64,000 nucleotides of DNA from Thalassia testudinum (Eukaryota > Streptophyta > Magnoliopsida > Alismatales > Hydrocharitaceae): contig JAZHRO010000063.1 in assembly GCA_037157565.1 (NCBI GenBank), positions 158,584,501 to 158,648,500 on the forward strand, given 5' to 3'. Each line of letters starts with the position of its first letter. Within the stretch, counting starts at the first letter, position 1. The notes beneath the pieces are model-generated. The model saw only the letters and a program-made list of their open reading frames with translations, had not been told where the DNA came from and made no database searches. A program made the position numbers and the translations under genes. Of this stretch, positions 33,236-43,460 are shown piece after piece.

Positions 33236-34390
33236 TTCTTTAAGCAAAATAATTTTAACTTTCTTAAGATTCAACAGAAAACTTCCTAAAGAGTCCTATT
33301 GTCACAGCAAACGCAAATTCAATGGGATCTATTTTTAGTAGATTGCAGGTTTTAGAGTTATATGTTTAGTTGGTGGCCAAACAAGTTTTGCAAAAATTAC
33401 GCTTCCTAGGCCAACCTTCGTTGGTGCCTATAACCTACTCGCAAGGGATGGAAATCTCGAATCGAGCCCACACACGAGGAACCGAAGTAACTTGGTGGAT
33501 AGGCTTGTTGATTTCCGACTAACTTCCCTTGTGGTGCAAAAGAGGAGAGGTAGAAATTTATCTAGTGACCTTATGTGTGAGGTGCACAGTGTCTCAAGTG
33601 TGCAAGCATACGATCATATTTTTTTTTTTTTTGAAATTCCGCAAACAGGATCCTTTTGCACACAATTTTTAGTTACAAATTTTAAAGTCCAACCTCTTAA
33701 CAGTCCCAATTAGTTTAAAGTGACCACTGAATTAATTTGATTCAAGCACTTTAGTGGTCTTAGATTTAGGTTCAATGCATATGCATGACAAGTAATTAAT
33801 GCTCAAGAGAAGACGTACCTTACTCTAGCTTTCTTTGTGCAGTATATGAATGCAATGCAATAAAAAATAAACTAGATGCTGCTCATTCAATCCTAGATGA
33901 TCGTCCTATAGATATGCAGCTTCTAGCAGGCAGTTCGATTTTCTTTTTTTTTTAATAAGAACAACAAACAAACCTAATCTAACTAACTAACTAAAATGCA
34001 GTTCAAAATAGTTCAAATAATCCTATAATCTAAATAAATGGGAACACGTTCCCAAAAATACCCAACAAGGGCCCAAAAGACAGAAATTTAAATTCAAATG
34101 TCTATTTAACTAAATCTAACTAAGACCTACTGCCTAAATCAGAAATAGGCTTCTCTGCAAGCCTATATGAGTGGGATCAAGGCCCACGTGTTCCTATTGT
34201 CGTCCTCTAGGTGGCATCAAGGTCCACCAAAAAGATCATCTCCACCGTGTGCGTTGTTCACATTCAAAGTTATCGCTTTGCTGCGCCTCATCGCCGTTTC
34301 AGATTCCTCACACAATAATAAAAATGATTAGATAATTTCCCAACTCAAAAGATTTAAAAACAATAAAGTAAATCTATTGCGTCTGTTGCC
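33236..34390 (-). other. Element C: untranslated leader
   Basis: Between the ORF start and the PBS. T-run near 33620 and GT/CA-poor AT-rich sequence. No gene is supported. Confidence 0.55.
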
Positions 34391-34408
34391 TCCCCAGCAA
34401 CGGTGCCA
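34391..34408 (-). other. Element C: primer-binding site (tRNA-Asp)
   Basis: TCCCCAGCAACGGTGCCA on the plus strand, two mismatches to the tRNA-Asp 3' end. Confidence 0.85.
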
Positions 34409-34412
34409 ATTT

Positions 34413-36030
34413 TGGTAGACGACTTTTCACTTAGCGTTATAGTATTTAAGTGGTGGAAAAATCGACTAATAAAAAACAATGAAAATAACCACTCACAGAA
34501 GAGTGGGTCGTGTCCACAAGGAGGCAATGATGCAATCAATACTTAATTATTTAATGCTATTTCAGATAGTGCGAAATCCCTATTCAAATCTGACTTAAAA
34601 TGTGAAGGAAAGTAGATTTGCAATAACTTAAAAAGATAAGGGTATAAGTGCAATTTTTCCTCACAGAAATACTCAATAAATTTAGGACGAATTCATGCAG
34701 TTTTCATATGATGTGTACTAAAGACAATTAGTACTTAAGTTAAGCCCAAAATCAATCTTTAAACTAGTTAATATCAATACCATGCAATTAAAAAGAACTA
34801 TGAGTGTTCGAAGTAATTCTGCCATAATATAATAATAATAAAAAAATCAAATTAGGTGGCAATGGCATTGAATGTAAATTTTAATTAGGGGGGAAAACAT
34901 GGCTTTTTTCCTCTCTCCTCCTTGCGAGAGAGGGAGAGCACCGCAGGGGTTGAGGCGAGGCTAAGGACGACGGCGAGGTCGAGAGCTCTCCGGTGGTGGC
35001 AGCGGCGGCGACGCAGGTGGCCGACGGTGGTGGCCGGAGCTCCAGCCTGTTGAACAAGTAGGCGGAGGTGCTACTGCAGGGCTTGCGTGCGCTGGTGTGC
35101 GGGCATGCGCGCGTTGGTGCGCCTGCAGATGGGCGGTGGAGCGCGCTTGCAGGTGTGCGGTCTGCAGGAAGGTGGAGCGGTGTGCCTGCAGATGGTGCTG
35201 AAGGGAGAGGCACGCGGGTGGAGAGGGAGTGAGCGCCTGCAGTGGCTGGAGGGAGAGGCGCGCGGGCGGAGAGGGCGTGAGCGCCTGTAGTGACTGGAGG
35301 GAGAGGCGCGTAGGCAGAGAGGGCGTGAGCGCCTGCAGTGGCTGGAGGGAGAGGCGCGCGGGCGGAGAAGGCGTGAGCGCTTGCAGCAGGGCGCGCGGGC
35401 GGAGAGGGCGTGAGCGCCTGCAGTAGGGTGCGCGGTTGAGAGATGGGTGCATGTGCGGCTAAAGGGTAGGATGGGTTGCGGTGATGGCAGGGGCGGACGC
35501 AGCGCCTGTAGAGGGTTGAAGTGCTGCGCTTGGTGCTGAAGGGAGGAAGCGCCGAAAGGAGGATGCGGCTAGAGATAAGTGCATGGAGGAAGGGTAGGTC
35601 GCGCTCCTGCGTGGGGAAGATGCCCATCCACAGTGCACATTGGAATTGTTCCCCACAAGGGGGAAGATAGATTTTCAGTGCACGCTGCCTCTTCTCTTTT
35701 TAATTCCTCTCTCTCCCCACGTGCGCCAGTCAAGGGATTTGCAAATCCCTTTTCTATTTTTGGCCAGCGGGCATTGGAGGAGACGGCCGGAGGAAAGGGA
35801 AAAGTTCCTCCGGTTGTTGGGGAAATTTGCTACCTAACCCTTGCTCTTTCTGAATATAATACCTGCACATAAAAATAACAAAATCATTACATATTAAGTT
35901 ATAGAATATTATAAACGTAAATCATGATGCATGCAATTCTTCTACAACTTAATTGTAATTATTAACACACCTACAAGGTACTATTAAAGGTACTTAGGCT
36001 TAATACTAGTCCATTAAAATGGACTCATCG
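34413..36030 (-). mobile_element. Element C: 5' LTR (right copy)
   Basis: Starts TGGTAGACGACTTTTC after PBS and a four-base spacer. The tRNA-Asp-like stretch CGTTATAGTAT is at 34435-34445. Same palindrome at 35732-35751. The tandem repeat at 35215-35435 has about two more long units than the left copy. Confidence 0.9.
35215..35435. repeat. 48-bp / 37-bp tandem repeat in LTR C
   Basis: Units of the type GAGAGGGCGTGAGCGCCTG followed by CAGTGGCTGGAGGGAGAGGC: about three long units (near 48 bp) and two short ones (near 37 bp). The left LTR has about one long and two short units at 28985-29100. The long unit is a multiple of three, so the minus strand stays open and reads as repeats such as LQALTPSPPARLSLQP. 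Confidence 0.75.
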
Positions 36031-36508
36031 GTTGTGTGCCCGGGTCCAAGTGCACCGGCGTGGGTGTGGTGCACGAGGAGTGCAAAGAGGGGTTAATCGG
36101 ATCTGGATGCCAGGTCTGCTGGTGAAATGTCACGGACGAGGCGTGATAGATGAGGGCGAGGGACCTCACCCCAGTGATTTCGAGGCAAACAGCATAAAAG
36201 ACAAAATCAACTTAAACCACTTAAAAAGCTCAGGACTTACCGAGGTGGGACTAAAAGTCCCACCCGCTTCTGCTGGCACTTGCAGGAGAGTGTCATCGCA
36301 CAATCGGCGCAGCTGTAGGTCTCGCGGCGCCGGCTATCAGGTTGGACTTGCGCACACTCTCAACCCACATAGCCTGGGAGCCTGAATCCAGAAGCTTGCG
36401 GCCTGAAGTTGGAGAATAAGCAAGCTTGTGTGCTCATTAATGACGGACGGGAGATCTACCCTGCACAACACAAAAGGAGCCTTGCGGCTCTATCAGACCA
36501 CAGGAGAA

Positions 36509-36589
36509 CCTTCGCCGTGTCACGGCGAAGGTGAGGCGGGCGGTGGCGTGGCTCAGTCCGGCCTAGGCGTGCGTGCCTAGGTCGGACTG
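36509..36589. repeat. Two adjacent GC-rich hairpins
   Basis: CCTTCGCCG-TGTCA-CGGCGAAGG (36509-36531, perfect) and, 22 bp on, CAGTCCGGCCTAGGC-GTGCGT-GCCTAGGTCGGACTG (36554-36589, 15 pairs with one G:T). Confidence 0.75.
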
Positions 36590-37146
36590 TGATCGTGTGA
36601 GTGGGTGTGTTCGGTGAAAGCGTGTAGTGCATGTGGAGGTCTATGAGTGGGTGGAAAGTGTTCAGCGATTGATGGCGGAGGTGTTGAGGTTGGTGGCGAG
36701 ATGTGTGGAGGTGTGGAGTGATGGATGCATCTCGCTGGAGGTTGGCCGGAGATGGGGAAGATGACGATGTGCAGTTGCTATCGAGGGGTGTTTCGAGAAA
36801 GAGAATGAGGGAAAATAGAGAGTAGAAGATGGGGAACTTATCTGGGGTACTTGGAGTGAAGGGCAGGCGGAGGAGACCAACAGCACGTTTGTGCCATCGT
36901 CGGAGAAGATGGCCCTAGGGGGGAGATAACGGTGACGAGGAGGAGGATAAGAAGGCGTGTGCTGGTGCGGCGCAATGCGGAAGAACGAGGCGAAGTGAAC
37001 CCTGCTGCTGGTATGGTAGCAGAGTCAGGAGAGGGAGGAGGAAGAATTGCCAGTTCTTGCGGCTACTTGACCAGAGAGAGGGGAGATGAATTCTGAGGGA
37101 GTCTGTGGCCAAATCAAGCTTAAGGGATTTGCAGAGGACTGGGGAT

Positions 37147-37271
37147 CCTTTTATAGTTGCTGGCCGAGCTTCTGGTGCATGGAGGGCAAGCCTTCTACCA
37201 CCGACTTCTCGTCGGCGAAGGAAGGTAGTTGGAGATCCAAATCTCTCGTGCGTTCGCACGAGAGATTGGAT
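37147..37271 (-). promoter_or_regulatory. LTR L: TATA box and upstream inverted repeat
   Basis: CTATAAAAGG on the minus strand (37147-37156). Upstream lies a 17-bp inverted repeat with a single-base bulge: ATCCAAATCTCTCGTGCG (37235-37252), loop TT, then CGCACGAGAGATTGGAT (37255-37271). A shorter one, CCGAC-TTCTC-GTCGG, is at 37201-37215. Confidence 0.75.
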
Positions 37272-38090
37272 GCAAATCAGAGATTGTAATTGAGCTTAGA
37301 TGGAAGGGAATTCCTTAGAGAATCTCCCTTCCAAATCTGGGAGGAGATCTCTGAGGAATTAGGGAGTACTCCCCCTCCATTCCTCGTTGGAGAAGGATTT
37401 CTCCCCATTAATGGCAGAGGACCTATTTGTAAGAGTGGCGAGGAAGTTAGGGGGTTTGTGTAATGATTTTCAAAAGGTAGGGGCTAAAATGTAATTAGGT
37501 GTACTATTTTGCAAAGTAGGTCAAGATGACCTCCCCTTAGGTAAAAATTTTGGTAAAAACCTAATTTTGACATAAGGAATCCAATGGTGAAGTTGGATTT
37601 TAGGTTTGACCACGTTTGACTGGTCTTTTTGCATAAAAACCCAAATTAGGTCAATTAATGAGCTAGGACCCTAATCTAGGTCAAAATAGGTTTCAAAGGT
37701 CAAATTGAAGGTTATAAACCATAAGGGCTATTTTCCATGAATTTTAGAGGGTTTATTTGATTTTTAACCTGACCATAACCTTGTTGTATTAAGCGGGTCA
37801 GTTTTAGGGTTACAAAATGTCATTTAATTCCTAGATTGGACATTAACCCATTTCTGATTGAATCAACCCACTTTTTATGTTATTCAGATCATTTGACAGA
37901 TGTTTTGCCTATGAGAAATCCTGTTTATGTACTGCAATGGTAAAATTGAAGTTTTAACCTTTATTCCATGTTTTCTTCTCAAAACACTTATTCCTTGAAT
38001 TAAGCCCTTCTCTAGGTTATGTAGGAGCTCTTATTCTCTTTCTTAGGTCAAAATGACCTAGTTAGGGCTCATGATGAGGCTCTCATCAAT

Positions 38091-38286
38091 TGATATATAA
38101 TTATTGCTTGGAGTTTCATTATAAATTGCTCATACTGTGCTTAAATTGCAATTTTGAGATTGAATTCCATATTGCTCCCTATGTTCGACCTCGGACTTCA
38201 AATTCGAGTAATAAATATTATTTGTTTTAAAAATGATTTTGACTATACTACAACGTAGTTTTTAAAACCTCGATTTCGCTCGTAAA
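38091..38286 (+). mobile_element. Element D: fragment of 5' LTR (U5)
   Basis: Contains GCTCCCTATGTTCGACCTCGG (38173-38193), the U5 motif, and ACTATACTACAACG (38242-38255), complementary to the tRNA-Asp 5' end. Instead of continuing to an LTR end and PBS, the sequence changes at about 38286 into RT coding sequence on the same strand. Confidence 0.65.
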
Positions 38287-39190
38287 CAGCGATGCATGTC
38301 TGCAATATTCTCAGACATGGTGGGTGAATCCTTAGAGGTCTTCATGGTTGATTTTTCTATCTTTGGAAAAACTTTCGATGAGTGATTGGGCCACTTGACT
38401 AAAATCCTCCAACGATGCATCAACATAAATCTGGTCCTAAGTTGGGAAAAGAGCCATTTCATGGTTCCCCAGGGCATTGTTTTGGGACACCTTGTGTCTG
38501 AATAAGGTATCCAGGTTGACCAAGCAAAGATCAATCTGATATCCAAACTCCCTCCCCCTTCCTCGATCCAAGAAATCAGATCCTTCTTGGGGCACGTCAG
38601 ATTCTATCGACATTTTATTTCTGACTTCTTAAAAATCGCCAAGGCCCTGACTAACCTATTATCGAAGGATATTCCCTTCGATTTCTTTAATGAATGTGTT
38701 GAAGCCTTCAAAATCCTTAAGGATCGAGTCACCAAGGCACCAGTATTGCAACCTCTTGACTAGTCTTGTCCATTTGAGATCATGTGTGATGCGTCAAATT
38801 TTGCAGTGGGGGCAGTCCTTGGTCAGAAAGTTGACGGGAAACCCGTAGTGATCTATTACGCAAGTAAAACGTTGGACGATGCCCAGCGGAATTATACGAT
38901 CACTGAGAAGGAACTTCTGGCTGTTGTCTTTGCTCTGGAGAAATTTTGGTCGTACCTTCCGGGTCACACATAATCATATGCTCGGACCACACAGTGATGC
39001 AACACTTGCTCACCAGGAGGGACGCGAATCCTCATCTGATTTGATGGATCTTGCTTCTACAAGAATTTAATTTAGAGATTCACGATAAAGCAAGAAAACA
39101 AAATGTAGTTGCAGATCATCTATCTCGCCTTCCCTCATCTATCATTGATCCATCACTGCCTATTACTGAGCATTTTTCAGATGAGCATCA
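38287..39190 (+). pseudogene. pol: Element D: 5'-truncated RT and RNase H
   Basis: Begins abruptly in the RT palm at QRCMSAIFSDMVGESLEVF. The palm motif reads FMVDF, where other copies have FMDDF, so one catalytic Asp is lost. Stops follow KTFDE and LVSE. The thumb (RSFLGHVRFYRHFI) and RNase H ([29 protein letters not shown]) follow. A frameshift occurs near 38965, then [26 protein letters not shown]. All of gag, protease and the RT fingers are deleted. Confidence 0.85.
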
Positions 39191-40120
39191 TATAGGCATA
39201 GATGCTGGGATTCCCTGGTATGCAGATATTGTTAACTACTTGACATCAAACCAGATTCCATCTGATTGGCCCAAAGTCAAAAAAGACAAATTGATATCAG
39301 ACGCCAAGTACTATTTCTGGGAAGATCCATATCTTTTTCACATCAGAGCAGATCAGATCATCCAGAGATGTATTCCTAACATAGAGGTCAATGATATTAT
39401 CTCATTTTGTCATGACCGGGCCTGTGGTGGCCATTTTTCTGGACATAAAATCACAGCCAAAATCCTCCAAAGTGGCTGCTATTGGCTGACTTTATTTAAA
39501 GATGCACACAAATACTATAGGGCATGTGCTCATTGCCAAACCTTAGGCAACATGGGGCATCGCAATATGATGCCCTTAAATCCAATCATCGTGTGCGAAA
39601 TTTTTGATATTTGGAGGATTGATTTTATGAGCCCATTTCCAAATTTGAACGTCTTCGAATATATTCTTCTTGCTGTGGACTATGTGTCCAAATGGATTGA
39701 AGCTGTTCCAACTCGAACCAATGATCATAAGGTCGTTATCCAATTTATTCACGATAACATCTTTTCCTGATTCGGTGTACCTAAAGCAATTATCTCTGAT
39801 GGTGGGACCCATTTCATGAATGTGCATTTCTAGTCCATACTTAGAAAATATGGGATGTCTCACTGCATTTCTACCCTGTATCATCTGCAAACTAATGGAT
39901 TTGCTGAGCTGTCAAACCGGGAAATCAAAAAGATTCTGCAGGTCACTGTTTGACCTGATAGAAAAGATTGGCCAACCCAGCTTCTGGAAGCATTATGGGC
40001 CTATAGGACCGCCCATAAGACCCAATTAGGAATGTCTCCCTTCAGGACTGTTTATGGGAAGGCATGTCACCTTCCTGTAGAATTGGAACATAAAGCCTAT
40101 TGGGCAGTACAGAAATGCAA
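39191..40120 (+). pseudogene. pol: Element D: integrase, 3'-truncated
   Basis: Within a 240-codon open stretch (39051-39770): IPWYADIVNYL, AKYYFWEDPYLFHIRADQII, zinc-finger residues (FCHDRACGGHF ... CAHCQ), the first core Asp in RIDFMSPFPN and [19 protein letters not shown]. Then a TGA near 39768, ISDGGTHF (second Asp) and a stop after NVHF. NGFAELSNREIKK follows, holding the Glu. It ends at [20 protein letters not shown], where the sequence switches at about 40120 into LTR I. Confidence 0.85.
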
Positions 40121-40380
40121 GGTGGGAGAACGGCTCTGGAATGGAGGTGAGGAGGCGGAGGTGATCTGCTACTAAAATGGAGGTGGGAGAACGGCTCCAA
40201 GGTGACCTATGAAGGTAATGGGATGAGGGATGAATATTTGGTGGGATAAAGGAATGCTACACTAATAGGAGGCCTTTGGAGCTTGAGAGTAAGCTCTAAT
40301 GGAGCTTTGGTAGTCTACTAGAGCTTAGGAGTAGGTGAAAGTAGAGTAGGTAGAGATGGTTTGGAATGGGGGGTGTAGGG

Positions 40381-40453
40381 GTGTTTATATAATGGTGGAA
40401 TGGAGGTGGTTTGCATGCACGAGCCTTTAGTGACATTCAAGACATCACTAAAG
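40381..40453 (-). promoter_or_regulatory. LTR I (left): TATA box and upstream inverted repeat
   Basis: TTATATAAAC on the minus strand (40383-40392). Inverted repeat CTTTAGTGA (40425-40433) / TCACTAAAG (40445-40453). In the right LTR the TATA is at 44158-44166 and the repeat is at 44199-44207 / 44219-44227 with one mismatch. Confidence 0.75.
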
Positions 40454-40883
40454 ACCCGCCAGAGATGTCACTAAAGCATTCATGCACCTTGGCTGGTGCT
40501 TGGAGGCTTAGCTGCAGCTGTTGTAGGGTGCGGCGATGGTCGGCCGTTGGATCAGGCATGGACAACTGTGATCGTGAGAGGAGAATGCGCGCTCGCCTGC
40601 ATTTGAAATCTGCACCAGTGGCACGTGCGTTGGCAGCTGTCGAATGAGGCATCGCACGGTCGAGACTCACCCACAGATCGCGCGCCTCGCGTGATTGCGA
40701 GGATTGGATGTCGGGCGCAGCTCCTGGTCATCTTAAATGCATGCCCCAGATGGCACGTGTGAGATCTGGAGTGCACCTTCGCGTTAGTGGGCGACGTCAG
40801 ATTGCATGTGGAGAATCTTGACAGCTTGATCGAGATTAAGTAGCCCTATTTCAGCTGGCACTGTAGCGAGCGTGGCGAATTGC

Positions 40884-40935
40884 GTCTCGAACTCGTGCTC
40901 GTTGTTTGAGAGCACTCGTCTTCATCGTTGCACCA
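40884..40935 (-). other. tRNA-like A-box/B-box module in LTR I (left)
   Basis: Minus strand: TGGTGCAACGATG (40923-40935), then GAGTTCGAGAC (40884-40894). The right copy reads TGGCATAACGGTG (44717-44729) and GAGTTCGAGTT (44678-44688). Same strand as the element. Confidence 0.55.
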
Positions 40936-41398
40936 AAGCGATGCTTTGTCGAGTGGAGGGCGGTGCAGTCGCATGCGCCTTGGCTATTGGATGAAGATCC
41001 ATTGGTCGAGGTGCATCCTCGCTTGAGGCCAAGCGCGATGACTCAGGTGGGGGGTGGCCTGGATGGTGCCACATGGCGCCATCTGGGCCATTCGTCTTCA
41101 TCTTCCTGTAGAGGGTGCTACAGAGCTTTGATCAAGGTGATTTTCATGTTGACGGATTGCAATCGTCGCTCTGGATTCATCCGTATGGTCAGATTCTTCA
41201 TTCGAAGCCCATAAAGATGTCGCACTACCTTCTGGTCATGTAAAATGGAAGAATTAATGTACATAATACACAACTATCCTAAATGCAATGCAATGGATGT
41301 TATGCTGTATTTATAACATGATATGCAATGCTAAGCCTAGAAACTATCATAAAAAAGTATTTTATCATTAATTCATGTGTGTTTATCATACCCCCATG

Positions 41399-41425
41399 CT
41401 TACTTTTTGCTAGTCCCTAGCAAAA
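41399..41425 (-). other. Element I: polypurine tract and hairpin
   Basis: TACCCCCATGCTTAC beside the LTR end (from 41399), then TTTTGCTAG-TCC-CTAGCAAAA (41405-41425), a perfect 9-bp stem overlapping the tract's tail. Confidence 0.8.
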
Positions 41426-41637
41426 TTAACCTAAATGATATGTATAAAAGTAGAATCAAGATTTGATTACTTAGGCAAAATTTATTGATTTCTTTACAAA
41501 ATCTCAACCCTAAGACCTAATTACAAAAACTCAACAGTGCCCGGGTGTCTACCAGAATGCAGACTGTCCAAGCCCTAGCCTTACTTGAAAAGAGAAGATA
41601 CACAAATTTTTTTTTCTTTTTTTTTTTGGAATCAAAT
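41426..41637 (-). other. Element I: remnant of the 3' non-coding region
   Basis: Contains GTGCCCGGGTGTCTACCAG (near 41535), matching B and E. It ends at a T-run followed by the target of solo LTR J. After J only about 30 bp separate it from the 5' LTR of I, so nearly the whole interior of I is deleted. Confidence 0.65.
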
Positions 41638-43430
41638 ATGATTGACGGAGAGATTTTCGCTTTCTTATGATAGCAATAGAAGATATGTCATTGTAATTAA
41701 TGTGGTGGAAATCTCTCAATCAAAACTAAATATAAATTTTAACCACAGTAAAGATGTCGTATCCACAGGGAGGAATAGACCAATAAATTCACAAGAAGAG
41801 AAATATAATATTCATAGACACTTTCATGACTTTAATGCGAGGAATATGCTAATTTAAACGGAGCTTGCAAGTTTCCTTAAAAGTTCAGGGTTAGTTATGC
41901 AATTTTCATGTCAGGAATTAAGCTCCAAAAATATGCATATGATGCATGTGTAATGGCATATCATATAAATTCAACTTGCATGCAAATTTGATTTGAAATT
42001 CAATGTAGAATCATGCACATAAAACAAGTAATGTAATTTCAGGAAAGTCTGAGTGCATCATTCAATGTGGCCTGAATAAAATATGAATATATAATTGCAA
42101 TGGCATTGAATGTAATTATTAATTGAGACAAAAATAGAGGATTTCTCCTCTCTCATCCTCGCATGGGTGGCCGTGCACGGTTGGCGGCGAGAGTCGATGG
42201 GGAGTTGTGCCTAGATAAGTGCTACGCAACGGTGGTGATGCAGCGGCCGACGACGGCCGGGCGGAGGAGGATGGCCGCTGACCTGTTGGAGGAGGAGGAG
42301 GAGAACAACCACACATGGATGTGCGGGCACCCTGCTGCTACAGCTCGCGAGGCTGCGTGTTGGGCATGCGTGCATAAGGGGTTCTGCAGGCCGCTTAGGC
42401 GTGTGGGGTCTTGTGGCCGTGCGGCTGTAGGGTGGCACAAGGAGGTTTGAAGCAGCACCTAGAAGGGTGTTGAGAGGGCAGCACACGGAGGAGGGTGCGC
42501 TGCATGCCTGCGGTGCAGTGCCTGCGGGCTTGGTGAGGGCGCGTAGTGCTGGCATGGAGGCAGCGCCTACAGGCAATGCTAGCTTGAGCGCCTGCGGGTG
42601 GTGCTGGCTTGAGTGCCTGCGGGTGGTTGCGGCCTGCGGGCATTGGTTGGTGTTGCAAGGGTGTGCACGCGTGTGGTGGACAGGCTGGCGTGTGGTCGCG
42701 TGAAGGCGCTGGAGGTGTGAGCGCCTGCGGGCGCCTGGCTGGAGGTGTGAGTGCCTGCGGGCGCCTGGCTGGAGGTGTTGGTTGGATGTAGGCTTGAAGG
42801 GTGGTGAGGCTGGAAAGGTGAGGTGTGGGCGTGCGAAGGCACTGGAGGGTGTAGTGCCTGCGGCCTCCTGGCAGTAGCATAGGGATGGGTGCTTGGTGTA
42901 GGCTGATGTAGCATTTGCAGTGTAGGCGGTGGGGGGCGGTGATGGTCCAGAGTGGAAGCGGTCTTCCCACAGTGCATGCTCCTCTCACAATTGGGTCCCC
43001 ACCAGGGGGAGAAGAAGATGACCCCCAAGATCCCCCTCTCCTTTGTTCCGCCTCCTCTTAACTCCTCTCTTCCGCCCTTCAAGGGATTTTCAAAATCCTT
43101 TTCTAAATACAGCTTCATTTGTTGAGGGAGGGTAGAGGGAGATTAGATATTTGTGAGGGAGGTGTTGCGGCTGGCCGGAGGATGAGGAAGGGATTGAGCC
43201 GGCTATTTGTTGGGGAAATTTATTCCCCCCTCCGTGTTCTTTCCCAATATCATTCTTGCAACATAAAATAATTACATAGTAAATTATAAAATACGATAAA
43301 ATAGATAAAAACTCAAGTAATGATGCATGCAGTTATTTAATGATCTAATGTGATTATTAACAAACATACTATGTTAGAATTGAAGTACATAGGCGTAACA
43401 ATAGTCCATTAAAATGGACTCATCAATGAT
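41638..43430. repeat. Target duplication ATGAT of solo LTR J
   Basis: ATGAT at 41638-41642 and 43426-43430, directly flanking the TG and CA ends. Confidence 0.85.
41643..43425 (-). mobile_element. Solo LTR J, related to LTR C, 1783 bp
   Basis: Starts TGACGGAGAGATTTTCGC and ends AAAATGGACTCATCA like LTR C. U5 motif ATGTCGTATCCACAGGGAGG near 41755-41774. The GC-rich part has a repeat of about 30 bp (GGCTGGAGGTGTGAGYGCCTGCGGGCGCCT) near 42705-42785. Palindrome at 43081-43100. No interior, so a solo LTR. Proline-rich antisense ORFs here are judged to be composition effects. Confidence 0.85.
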
Positions 43431-43460
43431 ATATTGCACAAATGTCTATTACAGCCAAAA
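43431..43460 (-). other. Element I: PBS remnant
   Basis: AGCCAAAA before the LTR start looks like the tail of a tRNA-Asp PBS (GCCA plus spacer). The rest of the PBS is lost. Together with 41631-41642, it contains a 34-base near-repeat of LTR sequence at 43711-43752. Confidence 0.4.

Larger units (their letters stand above)
28181..36030 (-). mobile_element. Element C: non-autonomous LTR element with its own ORF, 7.85 kb
   Basis: LTRs at 28181-29691 (1511 bp) and 34413-36030 (1618 bp), tRNA-Asp PBS, leader, one ORF of about 650 codons with no gag, protease, RT or integrase motifs, an internal tract with hairpin, a 3' non-coding region and a polypurine tract. The structure outside the ORF copies that of the Athila elements. 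The flanks GTCGC (28176-28180) and GTTGT (36031-36035) would be a target duplication only if two C-to-T changes occurred. The right LTR ends CG rather than CA. The length difference of the LTRs comes mostly from a tandem repeat. Confidence 0.85.
36031..38090 (-). mobile_element. LTR L: minus-oriented LTR fragment
   Basis: Minus-strand TATA box at 37147-37156, followed on the left by a GC-rich transcribed-type region. The proposed right end is TGATGAG-GCT-CTCATCA (38074-38090), like the end of LTR A. No PBS, polypurine tract or second copy is seen, so it may be a solo LTR or truncated. The part 36031-36560 has no recognisable feature except two hairpins beginning at 36509. Confidence 0.5.
40121..41398 (-). 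mobile_element. Element I: 3' LTR (left copy), truncated
   Basis: Matches 43905-45172 of the right copy. The U5 part is lost at the junction with D. It ends GTGTGTTTATCA (41398). Contains a TATA box (40384-40392 region), the palindrome 40425-40453 and tRNA-like boxes 40884-40935. Confidence 0.85.

Noticed and set aside
35215..35435. CRISPR array
   Set aside because: Direct repeats without unique spacers in a plant LTR; it is a minisatellite.
28176..36035. A clean target duplication for element C
   Set aside because: Adjacent flanks are GTCGC and GTTGT. They agree only if two C-to-T changes are assumed, so it is not claimed as a duplication. GGTTG occurs on both sides but with a 5-bp offset.
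42395..43118. Proline/threonine-rich ORFs in solo LTR J
   Set aside because: Same composition effect; several overlapping frames and no known domain.
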